From the NCBI GenBank assembly GCA_947476695.1, contig CANJRD010000008.1:62001-126000 (forward strand): a stretch of 64,000 nt of DNA, read 5' to 3'. The stretch's first letter is position 1, and each line of letters starts with the position of its first letter. Below, piece by piece: positions 1 through 9,623 of the stretch. The stretch comes from Rhodospirillaceae bacterium. Its GTDB lineage: Bacteria; Pseudomonadota; Alphaproteobacteria; Rhodospirillales; Rhodospirillaceae. Under the pieces are notes generated by a model. The model was not told the origin of the DNA. It did no database searches and worked only from the letters and a program-made list of their open reading frames with translations. The position numbers and the translations under genes were made by a program.

Positions 1-734
1 CCGTCAGCCAGGAGGGCGTGTTCGACCGCGCTGTCGAGGCGATCAAGGAAGCGGTCGCGCGCGGTTTCCGCGTCACCGTCAACTGCACGCTGTTCAACGA
101 CAACACCGTGCCCGAACGCGTCGCGCAGTTCTTCGACTATGTGATGGAACTGGGCGTCGAGGGCATCACGGTCGCGCCGGGCTATGCCTATGAGCGCGCG
201 CCGGTGCAGGACCAGTTCCTCGGCCGCAAGCAGACCAAAGAGCTGTTCCGCACCATCTTCCGCATGGGCAAGGACCGCGTCGGCAAGGCCAAGAAGTGGG
301 CCTTCAACCAGTCGACGATGTATCTCGACTTCCTCGCGGGCAACCAGACCTATGAATGCACGCCGTGGGGCAATCCCACCCGTAACGTGTTCGGCTGGCA
401 GAAGCCCTGCTATCTCCTCTCCGAGGGTTATGTGCAAACCTTCAAGGAGCTGATGGAGACGACCGATTGGAACACCTACGGCACCGGCAAGTACGAGAAG
501 TGCGCCAACTGCATGGTGCATTGCGGCTATGAGCCGACGGCCGTGATGGACACCACGACGCGCCCGTTCAAGGCGCTGCGCGTGTTCCTGCAAGGCATCG
601 AGACCGAGAAGCCGATGGTCGCCGAGATCCCGCTCGAGAATCAGCGCCCGGCGCAATACGTCTTCGAGAAGCAGGTCAGCTCATTTGTCGCGAAGCTGGG
701 CGAAGAAACTGCGCCCAAGGCCAAGGCCGGCTAG
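1..734 (+). CDS. hpnH: HpnH, adenosylhopane-forming radical SAM protein (3' part only)
   Basis: This is the carboxyl-terminal part of HpnH; the reading frame is open from the left edge, so the amino terminus with the radical SAM cysteine motif lies outside the window. HpnH joins a 5'-deoxyadenosyl radical to hopene, giving adenosylhopane, the first step of side-chain extension. The visible part has the typical HpnH text VSQEGVFDRAVEA, CTLFNDN, GYAYERAP and a cysteine-rich end (YECTPWGNP, KCANCMVHCGYEP) that would bind an auxiliary cluster or structure the SPASM-like tail. The gene runs toward hpnG on the opposite strand and the two coding regions overlap by 54 bases. A GTG at base 18 is an internal valine, not the start. 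Confidence 0.93.
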   Translation, partial: VSQEGVFDRAVEAIKEAVARGFRVTVNCTLFNDNTVPERVAQFFDYVMELGVEGITVAPGYAYERAPVQDQFLGRKQTKELFRTIFRMGKDRVGKAKKWAFNQSTMYLDFLAGNQTYECTPWGNPTRNVFGWQKPCYLLSEGYVQTFKELMETTDWNTYGTGKYEKCANCMVHCGYEPTAVMDTTTRPFKALRVFLQGIETEKPMVAEIPLENQRPAQYVFEKQVSSFVAKLGEETAPKAKAG

Positions 735-1373
735 CTCCGTCAGGCGCTTACGCGCCTTCGCCGTCGACAGACCCAGCCGGATCAGGTCGGGCAGCTCCAG
801 GGGTGCGGCCCAGATCGCCGCGGCGACCAAGCCCGGGCGTAGATTGCCGTTGCTGTCCATCGCCAACAGCGCCGCGCTCGGCAGCACCTGATTGGCGCCG
901 TCCGAGACCACGCGCAGTACGGCGGCGGGAATATGCGAACTCGCCGCGATATCCAGGATGCCCGCACTTTCCATATCGGCCGCGATCGCGCCGGCTGCGG
1001 CAAGCCGCGCCTTGTCGGCCACTGACGCTGCGATTTCAGCGGCATGGGCAACAGCGCCCCGCTGCGCCTGCATCGCCGCAGCCAAGCGAGCCGCCCATTC
1101 ACCATCGCAAAACTGAACGCCGTTCGGACCTTGTACGCCGGTCGCCACGACGGCCATGCCCGCCTTCAAAATCGGATCGAGGCCGGCGCAAAGTCCGAAG
1201 CTGAGCAGATGCGTCGCCCCCTGTCGCACAAGCTGGCGCGCTGCCTGCGCCGCGCGTCCGGCACCCAGCCCAGCGACCGCGATCAACGGCGTCTCGCCAT
1301 GTCGCTGCGCCGCCGCGCGCAGCAGCTCGGCCTCGAACTTCAGTCCTGTGACGATGCCAACAAGGGGCCGCAT
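681..1373 (-). CDS. hpnG: HpnG, hopanoid nucleoside phosphorylase/nucleosidase
   Basis: HpnG belongs to the purine nucleoside phosphorylase/MTA-SAH nucleosidase fold and removes adenine from adenosylhopane, the step after HpnH, on the way to bacteriohopanetetrol. The 230-residue protein begins MRPLVGIVTGLKFEAELL, has the glycine-rich AVAGLGAGRAAQAA segment and the conserved ADMESAG motif near residue 150, whose glutamate contacts the ribose in this family. The reading frame has a GTG (base 1376) directly before the ATG at 1373; I take the ATG. It lies 39 bases after the shc stop on the same strand and is the last gene of the minus-strand hopanoid run. Confidence 0.9.
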   Translation of the reverse strand: MRPLVGIVTGLKFEAELLRAAAQRHGETPLIAVAGLGAGRAAQAARQLVRQGATHLLSFGLCAGLDPILKAGMAVVATGVQGPNGVQFCDGEWAARLAAAMQAQRGAVAHAAEIAASVADKARLAAAGAIAADMESAGILDIAASSHIPAAVLRVVSDGANQVLPSAALLAMDSNGNLRPGLVAAAIWAAPLELPDLIRLGLSTAKARKRLTELAGLGLGRSFFAQLRDK

Positions 1374-1412
1374 CACCGCAGCCTGCGCGAGGTGCGCTCC
1401 AAGCTCACCGGT

Positions 1413-3326
1413 TCACATCCCATAGCGCACGTTCTTCGTGTTGCTGCTGGTGAGGTTGCGGTAGCGCGCGAGCGCCCACAGCGGGAAGATCGACGCATAG
1501 CCGTGATAGCGCAGATAGAACACGCGCGGGAAACCGACCGCCGTGAACCACGGCTCTTCCCAACGCCCATCCGCTTCGCGCGGGGCAGCGATCAGATGAT
1601 CGACACCGCGCTTCACCGCGGGATGTTCGACTTCGCCCGCCGCCATCAGCCCGAGCACGGCCCAAGCCGTCTGCGACGGTGTGCTGGCTTTCGCTTCCGT
1701 GCGGCGTTCGGTCCAATAGGTGGCGCCGTCCTCGCCCCAGCCGCCATCGTCGCGTTGACGCGCGATCAGCCAGTCGACGGCCTTGCGGATATAGGGCGCA
1801 CCCATGTCTTCGCCGGCGGCATTGAGCGCGTTCAATACCGACCACGTGCCATAGACGTAGTTCGTGCCCCAACGGCCAAACCAGCTGCCGTCCTTCTCCT
1901 GATCGCGTTTCAGGTATTCGATACCGCGCGCGATGGCGGGATGGCTGCGCTCGTATCCGATCTGCGCCAGGAAACTGATACAGCGCGCCGACACGTCGGC
2001 CGTCGGCGGATCGAGGAGCGCGCCATGATCGGCGAACGGAATGTGGTTCAGGTAGAAGTCGCTGTTGTCGACATCGAAGGCACCCCAGCCGCCGTTGGTG
2101 CTTTGCATGCCGACGATCCACTCGGCGGCGCGGTCGATGGCTTCCTTGTAGCGCGCACCGTCGGCGCGATGCAGCGCCATGCCGACGACGGCGGTATCGT
2201 CGACGTCAGGATAATGCGCGTTGTTGTACTGGAAGGCCCAACCGCCGGGACGTAAGCCCGGACGCTTCACGGCCCAATCGCCCACAACGTCGAGGATCTG
2301 ACGATCCTTCAACCAGTCGCAGGCCGCGATGTCGTCGCCGCCGGCTTCTTGCATCGCCTGCACCGCCAGACTGGTGTCCCAGATCGGCGAGACGCAAGGC
2401 TGGCAGAACATCTTGCCTTCGCCCGGCGTCAGCAGCTTCTTGATCGACAGCTTCGCGGTGACGAGATCGGGATGGTCTTTCGGATAACCCAGCGCTTCCA
2501 TCGCCATGACGGCGTTGGCCATCGCCGGGAAGATCGCGCCGAGGCCGTCTTCGCCGTTCAGGCGCTCGCGGAAGAACGCCACCGCCAGATCGATCGCACG
2601 CTGACGCATGCCCCGGGGCACACGCGGCTCCAGCACGCGCAGGACCTTGTCGATAGCCAGGAAGATATGACCGGCGAACTTGCCGGTGGGATTGCGCAAC
2701 CACACATCCACCTTCTCCGGCGGCGTGACGAACAGTTCCTGCACGCGCACGCCGCGTGGGTTCTTCGCGAGCGGCTTCAAAGCCGCGAGCACCAGCAACG
2801 GCGCGACCACGGTGCGCGACCAGTAAGAGATGCGATAGATCGTCACCGGGAACCAGCTGGGCGCTAGAAACAGTTCGACCGGCATCACCGGTACGGCGCG
2901 CCAGGGCACTTCGCCGAACAGCGCCAGCGCATAACGTGTGAACACGTTGGCCTGCGCCGCCCCGCCGCGCGACAGGATCGCCTGGCGCGCACGCGCCATA
3001 TGCGGCGCATCGATATCGTCGCCGACAATCTTCAGCGCGTAGTACGCCTTCACGCTGGCGCTCATGTCGAAGTCGCCGCCGTGGAACAGCGGCCAGCCAC
3101 CGTGCGCGCCTTGAATGCTGCGAATGTAATCCGCCAGCTTGGCTTCGATCTCGGGCTCGAGCTCATCCAGGAAATGGTTGAGAAGAATGTATTCCGACGG
3201 GATCGTCGCATCCGCCTCAAGGTCGAACACCCAATGCCCGTCCGGGCGCTGACGGCTTTTCAGCCCGGCGCTCGCCTCGGCGATCACCGCATCCAGGGCC
3301 GCGATGGGAGACACGTTCACGTTCAT
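1413..3326 (-). CDS. shc: Squalene-hopene cyclase
   Basis: Squalene-hopene cyclase (HpnF), 637 residues, a monotopic membrane enzyme that cyclises squalene to hopene and hopanol. The catalytic DVDDTA motif, whose aspartates protonate the terminal double bond, starts near residue 374. Several QW-type repeats are visible, for example GGWGAFD, DGSWFGRWG and DDGGWGED. The true start is the ATG at 3326 (MNVNVSPIAALDAV); the frame stays open upstream to 3686, but that stretch is antisense-like arginine-rich sequence inside hpnE. The start overlaps the hpnE stop in an ATGA of four bases, which implies translational coupling. Confidence 0.97.
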   Translation of the reverse strand: MNVNVSPIAALDAVIAEASAGLKSRQRPDGHWVFDLEADATIPSEYILLNHFLDELEPEIEAKLADYIRSIQGAHGGWPLFHGGDFDMSASVKAYYALKIVGDDIDAPHMARARQAILSRGGAAQANVFTRYALALFGEVPWRAVPVMPVELFLAPSWFPVTIYRISYWSRTVVAPLLVLAALKPLAKNPRGVRVQELFVTPPEKVDVWLRNPTGKFAGHIFLAIDKVLRVLEPRVPRGMRQRAIDLAVAFFRERLNGEDGLGAIFPAMANAVMAMEALGYPKDHPDLVTAKLSIKKLLTPGEGKMFCQPCVSPIWDTSLAVQAMQEAGGDDIAACDWLKDRQILDVVGDWAVKRPGLRPGGWAFQYNNAHYPDVDDTAVVGMALHRADGARYKEAIDRAAEWIVGMQSTNGGWGAFDVDNSDFYLNHIPFADHGALLDPPTADVSARCISFLAQIGYERSHPAIARGIEYLKRDQEKDGSWFGRWGTNYVYGTWSVLNALNAAGEDMGAPYIRKAVDWLIARQRDDGGWGEDGATYWTERRTEAKASTPSQTAWAVLGLMAAGEVEHPAVKRGVDHLIAAPREADGRWEEPWFTAVGFPRVFYLRYHGYASIFPLWALARYRNLTSSNTKNVRYGM

Positions 3327-4597
3327 GCCGCCCCGCGCTGCGAGGAAGCTTGGCGGTTTTCGACGAGACGCGCCGCGGTGAAGCCGGAGCGCACCGCCGC
3401 TTCGATGGTGGCGGGAAGACCGGTATCGGTCCAATCGCCTGCGAGAACCAGATTGGCATAAGCAGATTGCGCGGCGGGGCGCGCGGCCACCGCAGCCGGC
3501 GTCTGGGCCGGCGTGGCGCGGCGTTCTTTCACCACGCGCGCGGGCGGCACCGGCGTGGCCGCGAGGCCCAGCGCGGTTGCGACCTCGGGCCAGCAGCGCG
3601 CGGCGATCTCGTCGGCGCCGAGCTCCGCTTCCTTTTCGGCGGCGCTGATCGTGACCGAGGCGATCTGTCCGCGCCGGAACACCCACTGCGACAATCCGCC
3701 GATGACACCGACGATCTGCGGCGCGGTAGAGGCGCCCGCGTCGTTGAGCTTGTAGTGGACGTTGACGATGGGCGCGCCCGCTCCGGGGACGCCTAGGCCG
3801 GGCACAAGTTCCGCCGCGATCCAGCCCGGGGTCGCGAGAATCACGGCATCGTTTGCGGCTAAAACCGTCGGCGTTCCGTCGACAACCAGCGATGCGACGC
3901 GGTCACCCGCGAATTCAAGACGTTCGACCCGGGTGCCGAGACGCACGGTCACGCCGGCCCGGGTCAACAGCGCAATCGCCGGATCGACCAGCGCATCGGC
4001 CAGGCTGTCACGCGCAATCAAAGGCCTGCAGGCATCCGCGCCCTTGGCGACGGTCTCGCGCAGCACGGCTTGCAACAACGAAGCCGCGCCTTCGCCCGGC
4101 GCGGTGTTCAATACGGCAAGCGTCAGCGGCTCCCAAAAGCGGCGGAACAGGACGGAACTGGCATTCAGGCAGGCGCCGACCGTGGCATCCTTCGCGGCGC
4201 GCGTCAGACGGACGATGGACCAGTAATCGGTGATGCTGGTATCCGGCACGCGGCGCTTCGCGTCGAGGATCCACCAAGGCGCCGCGCCGGGATTGAGGCT
4301 CCAGCGTTGACCGCTTGTCACGTCCACGAAATCGAATGCCGCGCTGGTCGGCGCGGCGAGGCGATTTGAAGCGCCGATTTCGCTGAGATAGGTCATCGCG
4401 GACGTATTGCCGCTGAGCAGCAGGTGATTGCCGTTGTCGAGGACGGTATCGAGTTGCGGGTCGTGATAAGACCGGCACCGTCCGCCGGCGCGCGGCGCCG
4501 CTTCGTACAGCATCACGGCCGCGCCGAGGTGGCGCAAGCGTACCGCCGCCGCCAATCCGGCCAGGCCGCCGCCGATGACATGCACGCGTGCGGTCAT
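3323..4597 (-). CDS. hpnE: HpnE, hydroxysqualene dehydroxylase
   Basis: HpnE is an FAD-dependent amine-oxidase-fold enzyme that reduces hydroxysqualene to squalene, the last of the three HpnC/D/E steps. The 424-residue protein opens with the dinucleotide-binding motif VIGGGLAGLAAAVRL followed by LYEAAPRAGGRC and ends with the family's GDWTDTGLPATIEAAVRSG segment. The start is the ATG at 4597 (MTARVHV), whose A is also the last base of the hpnD TGA stop; the stop in turn overlaps the shc ATG by four bases. The frame remains open upstream, but that part is only an antisense-like reading of hpnD. Confidence 0.95.
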   Translation of the reverse strand: MTARVHVIGGGLAGLAAAVRLRHLGAAVMLYEAAPRAGGRCRSYHDPQLDTVLDNGNHLLLSGNTSAMTYLSEIGASNRLAAPTSAAFDFVDVTSGQRWSLNPGAAPWWILDAKRRVPDTSITDYWSIVRLTRAAKDATVGACLNASSVLFRRFWEPLTLAVLNTAPGEGAASLLQAVLRETVAKGADACRPLIARDSLADALVDPAIALLTRAGVTVRLGTRVERLEFAGDRVASLVVDGTPTVLAANDAVILATPGWIAAELVPGLGVPGAGAPIVNVHYKLNDAGASTAPQIVGVIGGLSQWVFRRGQIASVTISAAEKEAELGADEIAARCWPEVATALGLAATPVPPARVVKERRATPAQTPAAVAARPAAQSAYANLVLAGDWTDTGLPATIEAAVRSGFTAARLVENRQASSQRGAA

Positions 4598-5472
4598 CAC
4601 ACGAGTCCGTAATAGAACGCGAGGGCGAGCTTCTCGGCGCGCAGCACCATCTTGTGCAAGCCTTTCGCCGGCGGGCGCAAACGCCAGCCGTCGGCGCGCA
4701 GGCGTTCGAGCGTGCGGCGATAGACCCGCATCATCACCACCGCCGGGCGCATGGCGCGCGGATCGCATTTGGTGAGCGCTTTTTCGGCATCGACAAAGGC
4801 TTGCGTCGCCATCAACCCGACATCGCCGATCACCTTGCAGATATGCGGATGACGCAGCACGTCGCGCGGGGTGGTGACGAGCACGCCGCGCGCGGCCAGA
4901 AGCTCAGCCGGCAGATATAGGCGGTCGATGGTCGCATCCTCGACCACGTCGCGCATGATGTTGGTCAGCTGCAAGGCGCGCCCGAGATGGTAGGCCACCG
5001 CCACACCGTTCGGGCCGCTGTCGCCGAACACGCAGACGCAGAGGCGCCCCACGGCTGAGGCCACGCGGTCGCAGTAGAGGTCGAGGGTCGCCAGTGGCGG
5101 CGCGATCATTGGGCCGTCGGCATCCATCTCCATGCCGGCGATCACGGCCTCGAAATCCGCACGCAGGAGATTGAATCTTTGAATCGCCGGTACGAGGGCG
5201 CGGGCGACCGATACGTCCGCCTCGCCGCTTTCGTACAGACGGGCGATACGCCCGCGCCATTCCGCCAGCGCCGCGCGCTTGTCCTCCGGGGCGGCATCGC
5301 CGTCGGCGATGTCGTCCACTTCACGGCAGAAGGCATAGATCGCGAATAGCGCGTCGCTCTTGGCACGGCTGACAAAGCGCATCGCCCAGTAAAAAGACGA
5401 GCCTGCGCTTTGGACCCGCTGGCGGACCTCGGCGATGTCGGCGTCGTTACGCATGGATGCGAGAGTCGTCAT
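4597..5472 (-). CDS. hpnD: HpnD, presqualene diphosphate synthase
   Basis: HpnD condenses two farnesyl diphosphates to presqualene diphosphate. The 291-residue protein belongs to the squalene/phytoene synthase family and has both metal-binding aspartate motifs, DDIADG (in REVDDIADGD) near residue 72 and the NIMRDVVEDA motif near residue 190, plus the HpnD-type opening GSSFYWAMRFV. It is 27 bases downstream of dxs and coupled by a one-base overlap to hpnE. The first ATG at 5472 is used; a second ATG six codons later (MRNDADI) is also possible. Confidence 0.95.
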   Translation of the reverse strand: MTTLASMRNDADIAEVRQRVQSAGSSFYWAMRFVSRAKSDALFAIYAFCREVDDIADGDAAPEDKRAALAEWRGRIARLYESGEADVSVARALVPAIQRFNLLRADFEAVIAGMEMDADGPMIAPPLATLDLYCDRVASAVGRLCVCVFGDSGPNGVAVAYHLGRALQLTNIMRDVVEDATIDRLYLPAELLAARGVLVTTPRDVLRHPHICKVIGDVGLMATQAFVDAEKALTKCDPRAMRPAVVMMRVYRRTLERLRADGWRLRPPAKGLHKMVLRAEKLALAFYYGLV

Positions 5473-5499
5473 GTCGGTTCCGAAGTCGACCGCCGCGTC

Positions 5500-7404
5500 T
5501 TAACGCCGCTGGCGCAACGGCGTCGTCTGCTGGCCGCGCCCGAGCGCGCCCAGCGCCGCATCGGCGATGTGACGCGCCTGTAGACCGGCCTCGTCGTACT
5601 GATCCTCGGGCTTGCCGTGCGCAATGAAGCGATCGGGCAGCGTGAGCGTACGCACCTTCAGGCCGTCATCCAGACGCCCCGAGGCGGCCAGAAAATGCAG
5701 GACATGCGAACCGAAGCCACCGGTCGAACCTTCCTCGACGGTGATCAGGACTTCGTGCTCGCGCGCGAGACGGGCGATCAGGTCTTCGTCCAAAGGCTTG
5801 GCGAAACGGGCATCGACCACGGTGGTCGACAGGCCATGCGCGGTCAGTTGATCGGCCGCCTTCAGGCATTCGCCGAGGCGCGCGCCGAGCGAGACCAGGG
5901 CAATCGCCGTGCCTTCACGGATGATGCGGCCACGGCCGATCGGCAGCACCTGGCCGCGCTGCGGCAGCGCAATGCCCGTGCCCTCGCCGCGCGGGAAACG
6001 CACGGCGGACGGGCCATCGTCGATGGCCGCCGATGTGGCGATCATGTGCATTAGTTCCGCTTCGTCGGACGGCGCCATCAACACGATGTGCGGCAGGGTG
6101 CCGAGGTAGGCCAGATCGAAACTGCCGGCGTGCGTGGCGCCATCGGCGCCGACGAGGCCCGCGCGGTCGATTGCGAAGCGCACCGGCAGGCGCTGCAGCG
6201 CCACGTCATGCACAATTTGGTCAAAGGCGCGTTGCAGGAAGCAGGAATAGATCGTCGCGAAAGGCTTCATGCCTTCCGCCGCAAGACCCGCGGCGAAGGT
6301 GACCGCGTGCTGCTCGGCGATACCGACATCGAAGAAGCGATCCGGATAGGCCTTGGCGAAGGCATCGAGGCCGGTGCCCGAAGGCATGGCGGCGGTGATC
6401 GCGAAAATATCGGGATCACGCGACGCTTCGTCGATCAGCGCGTTGGCGAAGACCTTCGTGTAGGTCGGCGCCTTCGCCGTCGCTTTCGGACGCAAGCCGG
6501 TGTCGAGATCGAAGCCTTCGACCGCGTGATAGTTCTCGGCGTTGGGTGCTGCGAACGGATGGCCCTTGCCCTTCTCCGTCAGCACGTGCAGCAGCACCGG
6601 ACCCTCGTGATCCCGCGCGGCCTTCAGCGCCTTCACGAGGTGATCGACGTTGTGTCCATCAATGGGGCCGACGTATTTGAATCCGAATTGCTCGAACCAT
6701 GTCGCCGCGGTCGCCAACGCCTGCGGCGCTTGCACGAAGGCCGCGTCGATCTCGGCATCGGTGAGCGGCGTGCGCTGTGCACCCAAGTCTTTCAGATAGT
6801 TTGTCAACGCGCCGACGGAGGGCGCGATCGACATCCCGTTGTCGTTCAGAACAACCGTCAGCGGCACCTTGGTCGCGCCGGCGTTGTTCAGCGCCTCGAA
6901 GGCCATGCCGGCGCTCATCGCGCCATCGCCGATCACGGCGACGACGCGTCGCGCACGCTTCGCGTGCACCGCCGCCACCGCCATACCGAAGGCGGCAGAG
7001 ATCGAGGTGGAGCTATGCGCCGCGCCGAAGGGATCGAATTCGCTTTCCGCGCGCTGGGTAAAGCCATGCAGACCGCCGCGCTGACGGATGCTGCGGATGC
7101 GGTCGCGCCGGCCAGTGAGGATCTTGTGCGGATAGGCCTGATGGCTGACGTCCCAGATCACGCGGTCGTCAGGTGTCGCATAGACGTAATGCAGCGCCAC
7201 GGTGAGTTCGACCACGCCCAGGCCAGCGCCGAAATGGCCGCCGGTCACCGAGGCTGCGGCGATGGTCTCGGCGCGCAGTTCGTCGGACAGCTCACGTAAG
7301 GACGTCGGCGGCAGACGGCGCAAGGCGTCGGGCGTGTTCACGCCGTCGAGCAGCGGCGTCGCAGCCGGCCGCTTGGCCTTTTCTTCAGCCTGATCCTTCG
7401 GCAT
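5500..7404 (-). CDS. dxs: 1-deoxy-D-xylulose-5-phosphate synthase
   Basis: Dxs makes deoxyxylulose 5-phosphate from pyruvate and glyceraldehyde 3-phosphate, the entry to the MEP isoprenoid pathway. Family marks are [16 protein letters not shown] at the start, HSSTSISAA, the thiamine diphosphate site [18 protein letters not shown], and the catalytic glutamate in [14 protein letters not shown]. The ATG at 7404 (MPKDQAEE) gives 634 residues, the usual length, and has a purine-rich GGCTGGCGG before it; an ATG at 7440 gives 646 residues without a good ribosome site. Its position inside the hopanoid run suggests a copy dedicated to, or co-expressed with, triterpenoid synthesis. Confidence 0.95.
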   Translation of the reverse strand: MPKDQAEEKAKRPAATPLLDGVNTPDALRRLPPTSLRELSDELRAETIAAASVTGGHFGAGLGVVELTVALHYVYATPDDRVIWDVSHQAYPHKILTGRRDRIRSIRQRGGLHGFTQRAESEFDPFGAAHSSTSISAAFGMAVAAVHAKRARRVVAVIGDGAMSAGMAFEALNNAGATKVPLTVVLNDNGMSIAPSVGALTNYLKDLGAQRTPLTDAEIDAAFVQAPQALATAATWFEQFGFKYVGPIDGHNVDHLVKALKAARDHEGPVLLHVLTEKGKGHPFAAPNAENYHAVEGFDLDTGLRPKATAKAPTYTKVFANALIDEASRDPDIFAITAAMPSGTGLDAFAKAYPDRFFDVGIAEQHAVTFAAGLAAEGMKPFATIYSCFLQRAFDQIVHDVALQRLPVRFAIDRAGLVGADGATHAGSFDLAYLGTLPHIVLMAPSDEAELMHMIATSAAIDDGPSAVRFPRGEGTGIALPQRGQVLPIGRGRIIREGTAIALVSLGARLGECLKAADQLTAHGLSTTVVDARFAKPLDEDLIARLAREHEVLITVEEGSTGGFGSHVLHFLAASGRLDDGLKVRTLTLPDRFIAHGKPEDQYDEAGLQARHIADAALGALGRGQQTTPLRQRR

Positions 7405-7520
7405 CCGCCAGCCCCGCTCGCGACCCGTCCGCCGGATCATCTGATTCTTGTTTGTAACGGCGGAGCGTCATTCCGGCCACGGCCTTGCGCCGCAGTCCGG
7501 TTCATCGCACCAATCGCTTG

Positions 7521-8678
7521 TTAATGCTCGGATTTTGGCAGATTTAACTGCGCGGCAGAAGGGTCATAGTGCCGCCCCTTCCACGCCGCCCCACGGCCTT
7601 GCAAATGGGCAACAGCCGACGCCACAGTCATGGCCGTGTACAGCCCCGCGGCCACCGGTAGCGCGATTCCTGCTGCAATTGGAACACCATAGGTCCGCAG
7701 TGTCGGGGCGTAGCTGATCGCCATCAGTGCCCAGGCCCCGAGGCCGAATAGCATCACCGGCATGGCTCCGTGCGCCAGGCTCAGCGCCGCCAGCACCGGG
7801 ACGAAGAACAGCAGGGTCAACCCCGCCACCGCACCGGCCAGAAGCAGCCAGGAATGGCGCAGCTGCGTGAAGGCCGTTCGCGCGACCATCCGCCACAGCG
7901 GCCCCAGTGTCGCCGCGTCCCGCAGCGAGCGCGAGGTGTCCGCGAGGCCAAGCCATAGCCGCCCGCCGCTGCGCTTGATCGCCTGCGCTAACGCGCAGTC
8001 GTCGATCACCGCGCCGCGAATCGCGGCAAGGCCGCCGGCACGTTCCAAGGCCACCCGGCGCAACAGCACGCAGCCGCCCGCCGCCCCGGCGATGGCAGAC
8101 CGATCGTCGTTCACCGCACGGAACGGATAGAGCATCTGGAAGAAGTAAACGAAGGCCGGGACCAGAAATTTTTCCCAGAAGCTCACACAGTTCAGCCGCA
8201 CCATCAGCGACACGAGATCGCGGTCGCGCGTCTCCATTTGCGCGACAAGACGCTGAAGTACGTCGGGCGCATGCACGATGTCCGCGTCGGTAAACCACAA
8301 CAGCGTATCGCCCGCGGCAGTGACACCGGCATTCAGCGCGTTCAGCTTGCCGGTCCAGCCCGGCCCGAGGGGTGGCGCCTTTAAGACCGTGAGGCGATCA
8401 TCGGCAGCGCTCCGCGCGATCTCGCCGGTGCCGTCGGTGCTGGCGTCGTCCACGACGATCACGCGCAACATGCCGGGGTAAGACTGCGACAGCAGCGCGC
8501 TCACACAGGAACCGATGGTCGGCGCTTCGTTGCGTGCGGGAACGATGGCCGTGACGGCCGGCCACTGGGCCGGCGCGGGTGGTGCGGCCGGCAGACGCTG
8601 ATCGGCGCGCCAGAACCCGTGATGGACCAGCACAAGATACAGCCACGCGACGAACGCAAGGCCGCTCAAGATCAACAT
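7521..8678 (-). CDS. hpnB: HpnB, hopanoid-associated family 2 glycosyltransferase
   Basis: HpnB-type GT-A glycosyltransferase, 385 residues. It has an amino-terminal membrane segment (residues about 3 to 20), the nucleotide-sugar-binding fold with VTAIVPARNEA, VVDDASTDGT and the DxD motif FTDADIVH, an acceptor-side AVIDDCALA, and two to four hydrophobic segments in the last 130 residues. HpnB is recurrent in hopanoid clusters; its exact donor and acceptor are not established. The ATG comes one base after the hpnC stop, so the two are almost certainly translated together. Confidence 0.9.
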   Translation of the reverse strand: MLILSGLAFVAWLYLVLVHHGFWRADQRLPAAPPAPAQWPAVTAIVPARNEAPTIGSCVSALLSQSYPGMLRVIVVDDASTDGTGEIARSAADDRLTVLKAPPLGPGWTGKLNALNAGVTAAGDTLLWFTDADIVHAPDVLQRLVAQMETRDRDLVSLMVRLNCVSFWEKFLVPAFVYFFQMLYPFRAVNDDRSAIAGAAGGCVLLRRVALERAGGLAAIRGAVIDDCALAQAIKRSGGRLWLGLADTSRSLRDAATLGPLWRMVARTAFTQLRHSWLLLAGAVAGLTLLFFVPVLAALSLAHGAMPVMLFGLGAWALMAISYAPTLRTYGVPIAAGIALPVAAGLYTAMTVASAVAHLQGRGAAWKGRHYDPSAAQLNLPKSEH

Positions 8679-8679
8679 G

Positions 8680-9561
8680 TCAGATCCAGAAACCCAACAG
8701 CGCCCGCAGCGCCGTCACTGCCGCGGCGGGCTTGGACAACGCCACACGTGTCGCCAGCGGGTCTTCATACCGCAACCGCACGGTCAACCGCTCGGCGATG
8801 GCCTGGATCACCGCGCTTTCCGCACCCAGACGGCGGCTGCGCAAGTTGCCGGGCAGACGTCGCGCCTCGGCCAACAGCGTGTCGACACGCTCCAACGAGC
8901 GGTCCAGCACGCGCCGCAAGCCCGGCGAAAGCGACGGACGCGCAAGATGTTCGACGGCGGCATTGTCGGTGCGCATCCAGTTCTGCGGCAGATAGACACG
9001 GTCCATCTCCGCGTAGTCCTTGGCGCAGTCTTGCAGGTGATTGATCACCTGCAAGGCGCTGCACAGTGCGTCAGAGAACGGATAGAGGCTTTTGTCTTCG
9101 CCATGCAGGTCGAGCAGGTAGCGCCCGACCGGCGATGCCGACCGGTCGCAATAGTCCAGCAATTCGCCCCAATTCTCATAGCGCGGCTTGACCGCGTCTT
9201 GCTTGAAGGCCGAGATCAGATCGAGCCCATGCTTGGGCGTAATCCCGGTCGCCACGAGGGAGAGGCGCAAGGCTTCCGCTTTGGACAGCGCCGGGTCGCT
9301 GCTGCCGTTCCGGAGCGCGTTCGCAAAGGCCTCGAGCCGCGCGATCTTCACGTCCGCTGCGAGCTGCGGGTTGTCGGCGATATCATCGATCGCGCGGGCA
9401 TAGGCATAGAAGATCGCCACATGCGGCCGCAGCGCCTTGGGCAATAGCCACGACCCGACAGGAAAATTCTCGTCCCCCGCGCCCTTGCCGGACGGCGTTT
9501 CCAGGCCGGAGGTTGTGGCAATGGTATCCATGCGCCTTCGATACGCCACCGGGGCGTTCAT
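8680..9561 (-). CDS. hpnC: HpnC, hydroxysqualene synthase
   Basis: HpnC converts presqualene diphosphate to hydroxysqualene. It is a paralogue of HpnD in the squalene/phytoene synthase family: AIDDIADNPQ near residue 63 and QVINHLQDCAKDY near residue 170 are the two aspartate motifs, and GKGAGDENFPVGSWLL is the typical HpnC amino end. The start at 9561 is supported by a strong GAGGTG five bases upstream; a second ATG ten codons in is less likely. It heads the minus-strand run hpnC-hpnB-dxs-hpnD-hpnE-shc-hpnG and is divergent from the ferritin-like gene, with 62 bases between. Confidence 0.94.
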   Translation of the reverse strand: MNAPVAYRRRMDTIATTSGLETPSGKGAGDENFPVGSWLLPKALRPHVAIFYAYARAIDDIADNPQLAADVKIARLEAFANALRNGSSDPALSKAEALRLSLVATGITPKHGLDLISAFKQDAVKPRYENWGELLDYCDRSASPVGRYLLDLHGEDKSLYPFSDALCSALQVINHLQDCAKDYAEMDRVYLPQNWMRTDNAAVEHLARPSLSPGLRRVLDRSLERVDTLLAEARRLPGNLRSRRLGAESAVIQAIAERLTVRLRYEDPLATRVALSKPAAAVTALRALLGFWI

Positions 9562-9623
9562 GTCACCTCGATTGGCGGCGTTGCCCTCTTGCCAGCCCAG
9601 GCCAAAACCCGCAGAAGTACGCC

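Noticed and set aside
1044-2255. Long plus-strand frame (403 codons) opposite shc and hpnG
   Set aside because: It runs antisense to shc and hpnG, both of which have clear family motifs; the frame is arginine/glycine-rich and is typical of high-GC shadow reading.
3323-4768. hpnE extended upstream of 4597
   Set aside because: The first about 57 codons read as arginine-rich noise from within hpnD. The MTARVHVIGGGLAG start fits the fold and the one-base overlap with the hpnD stop.
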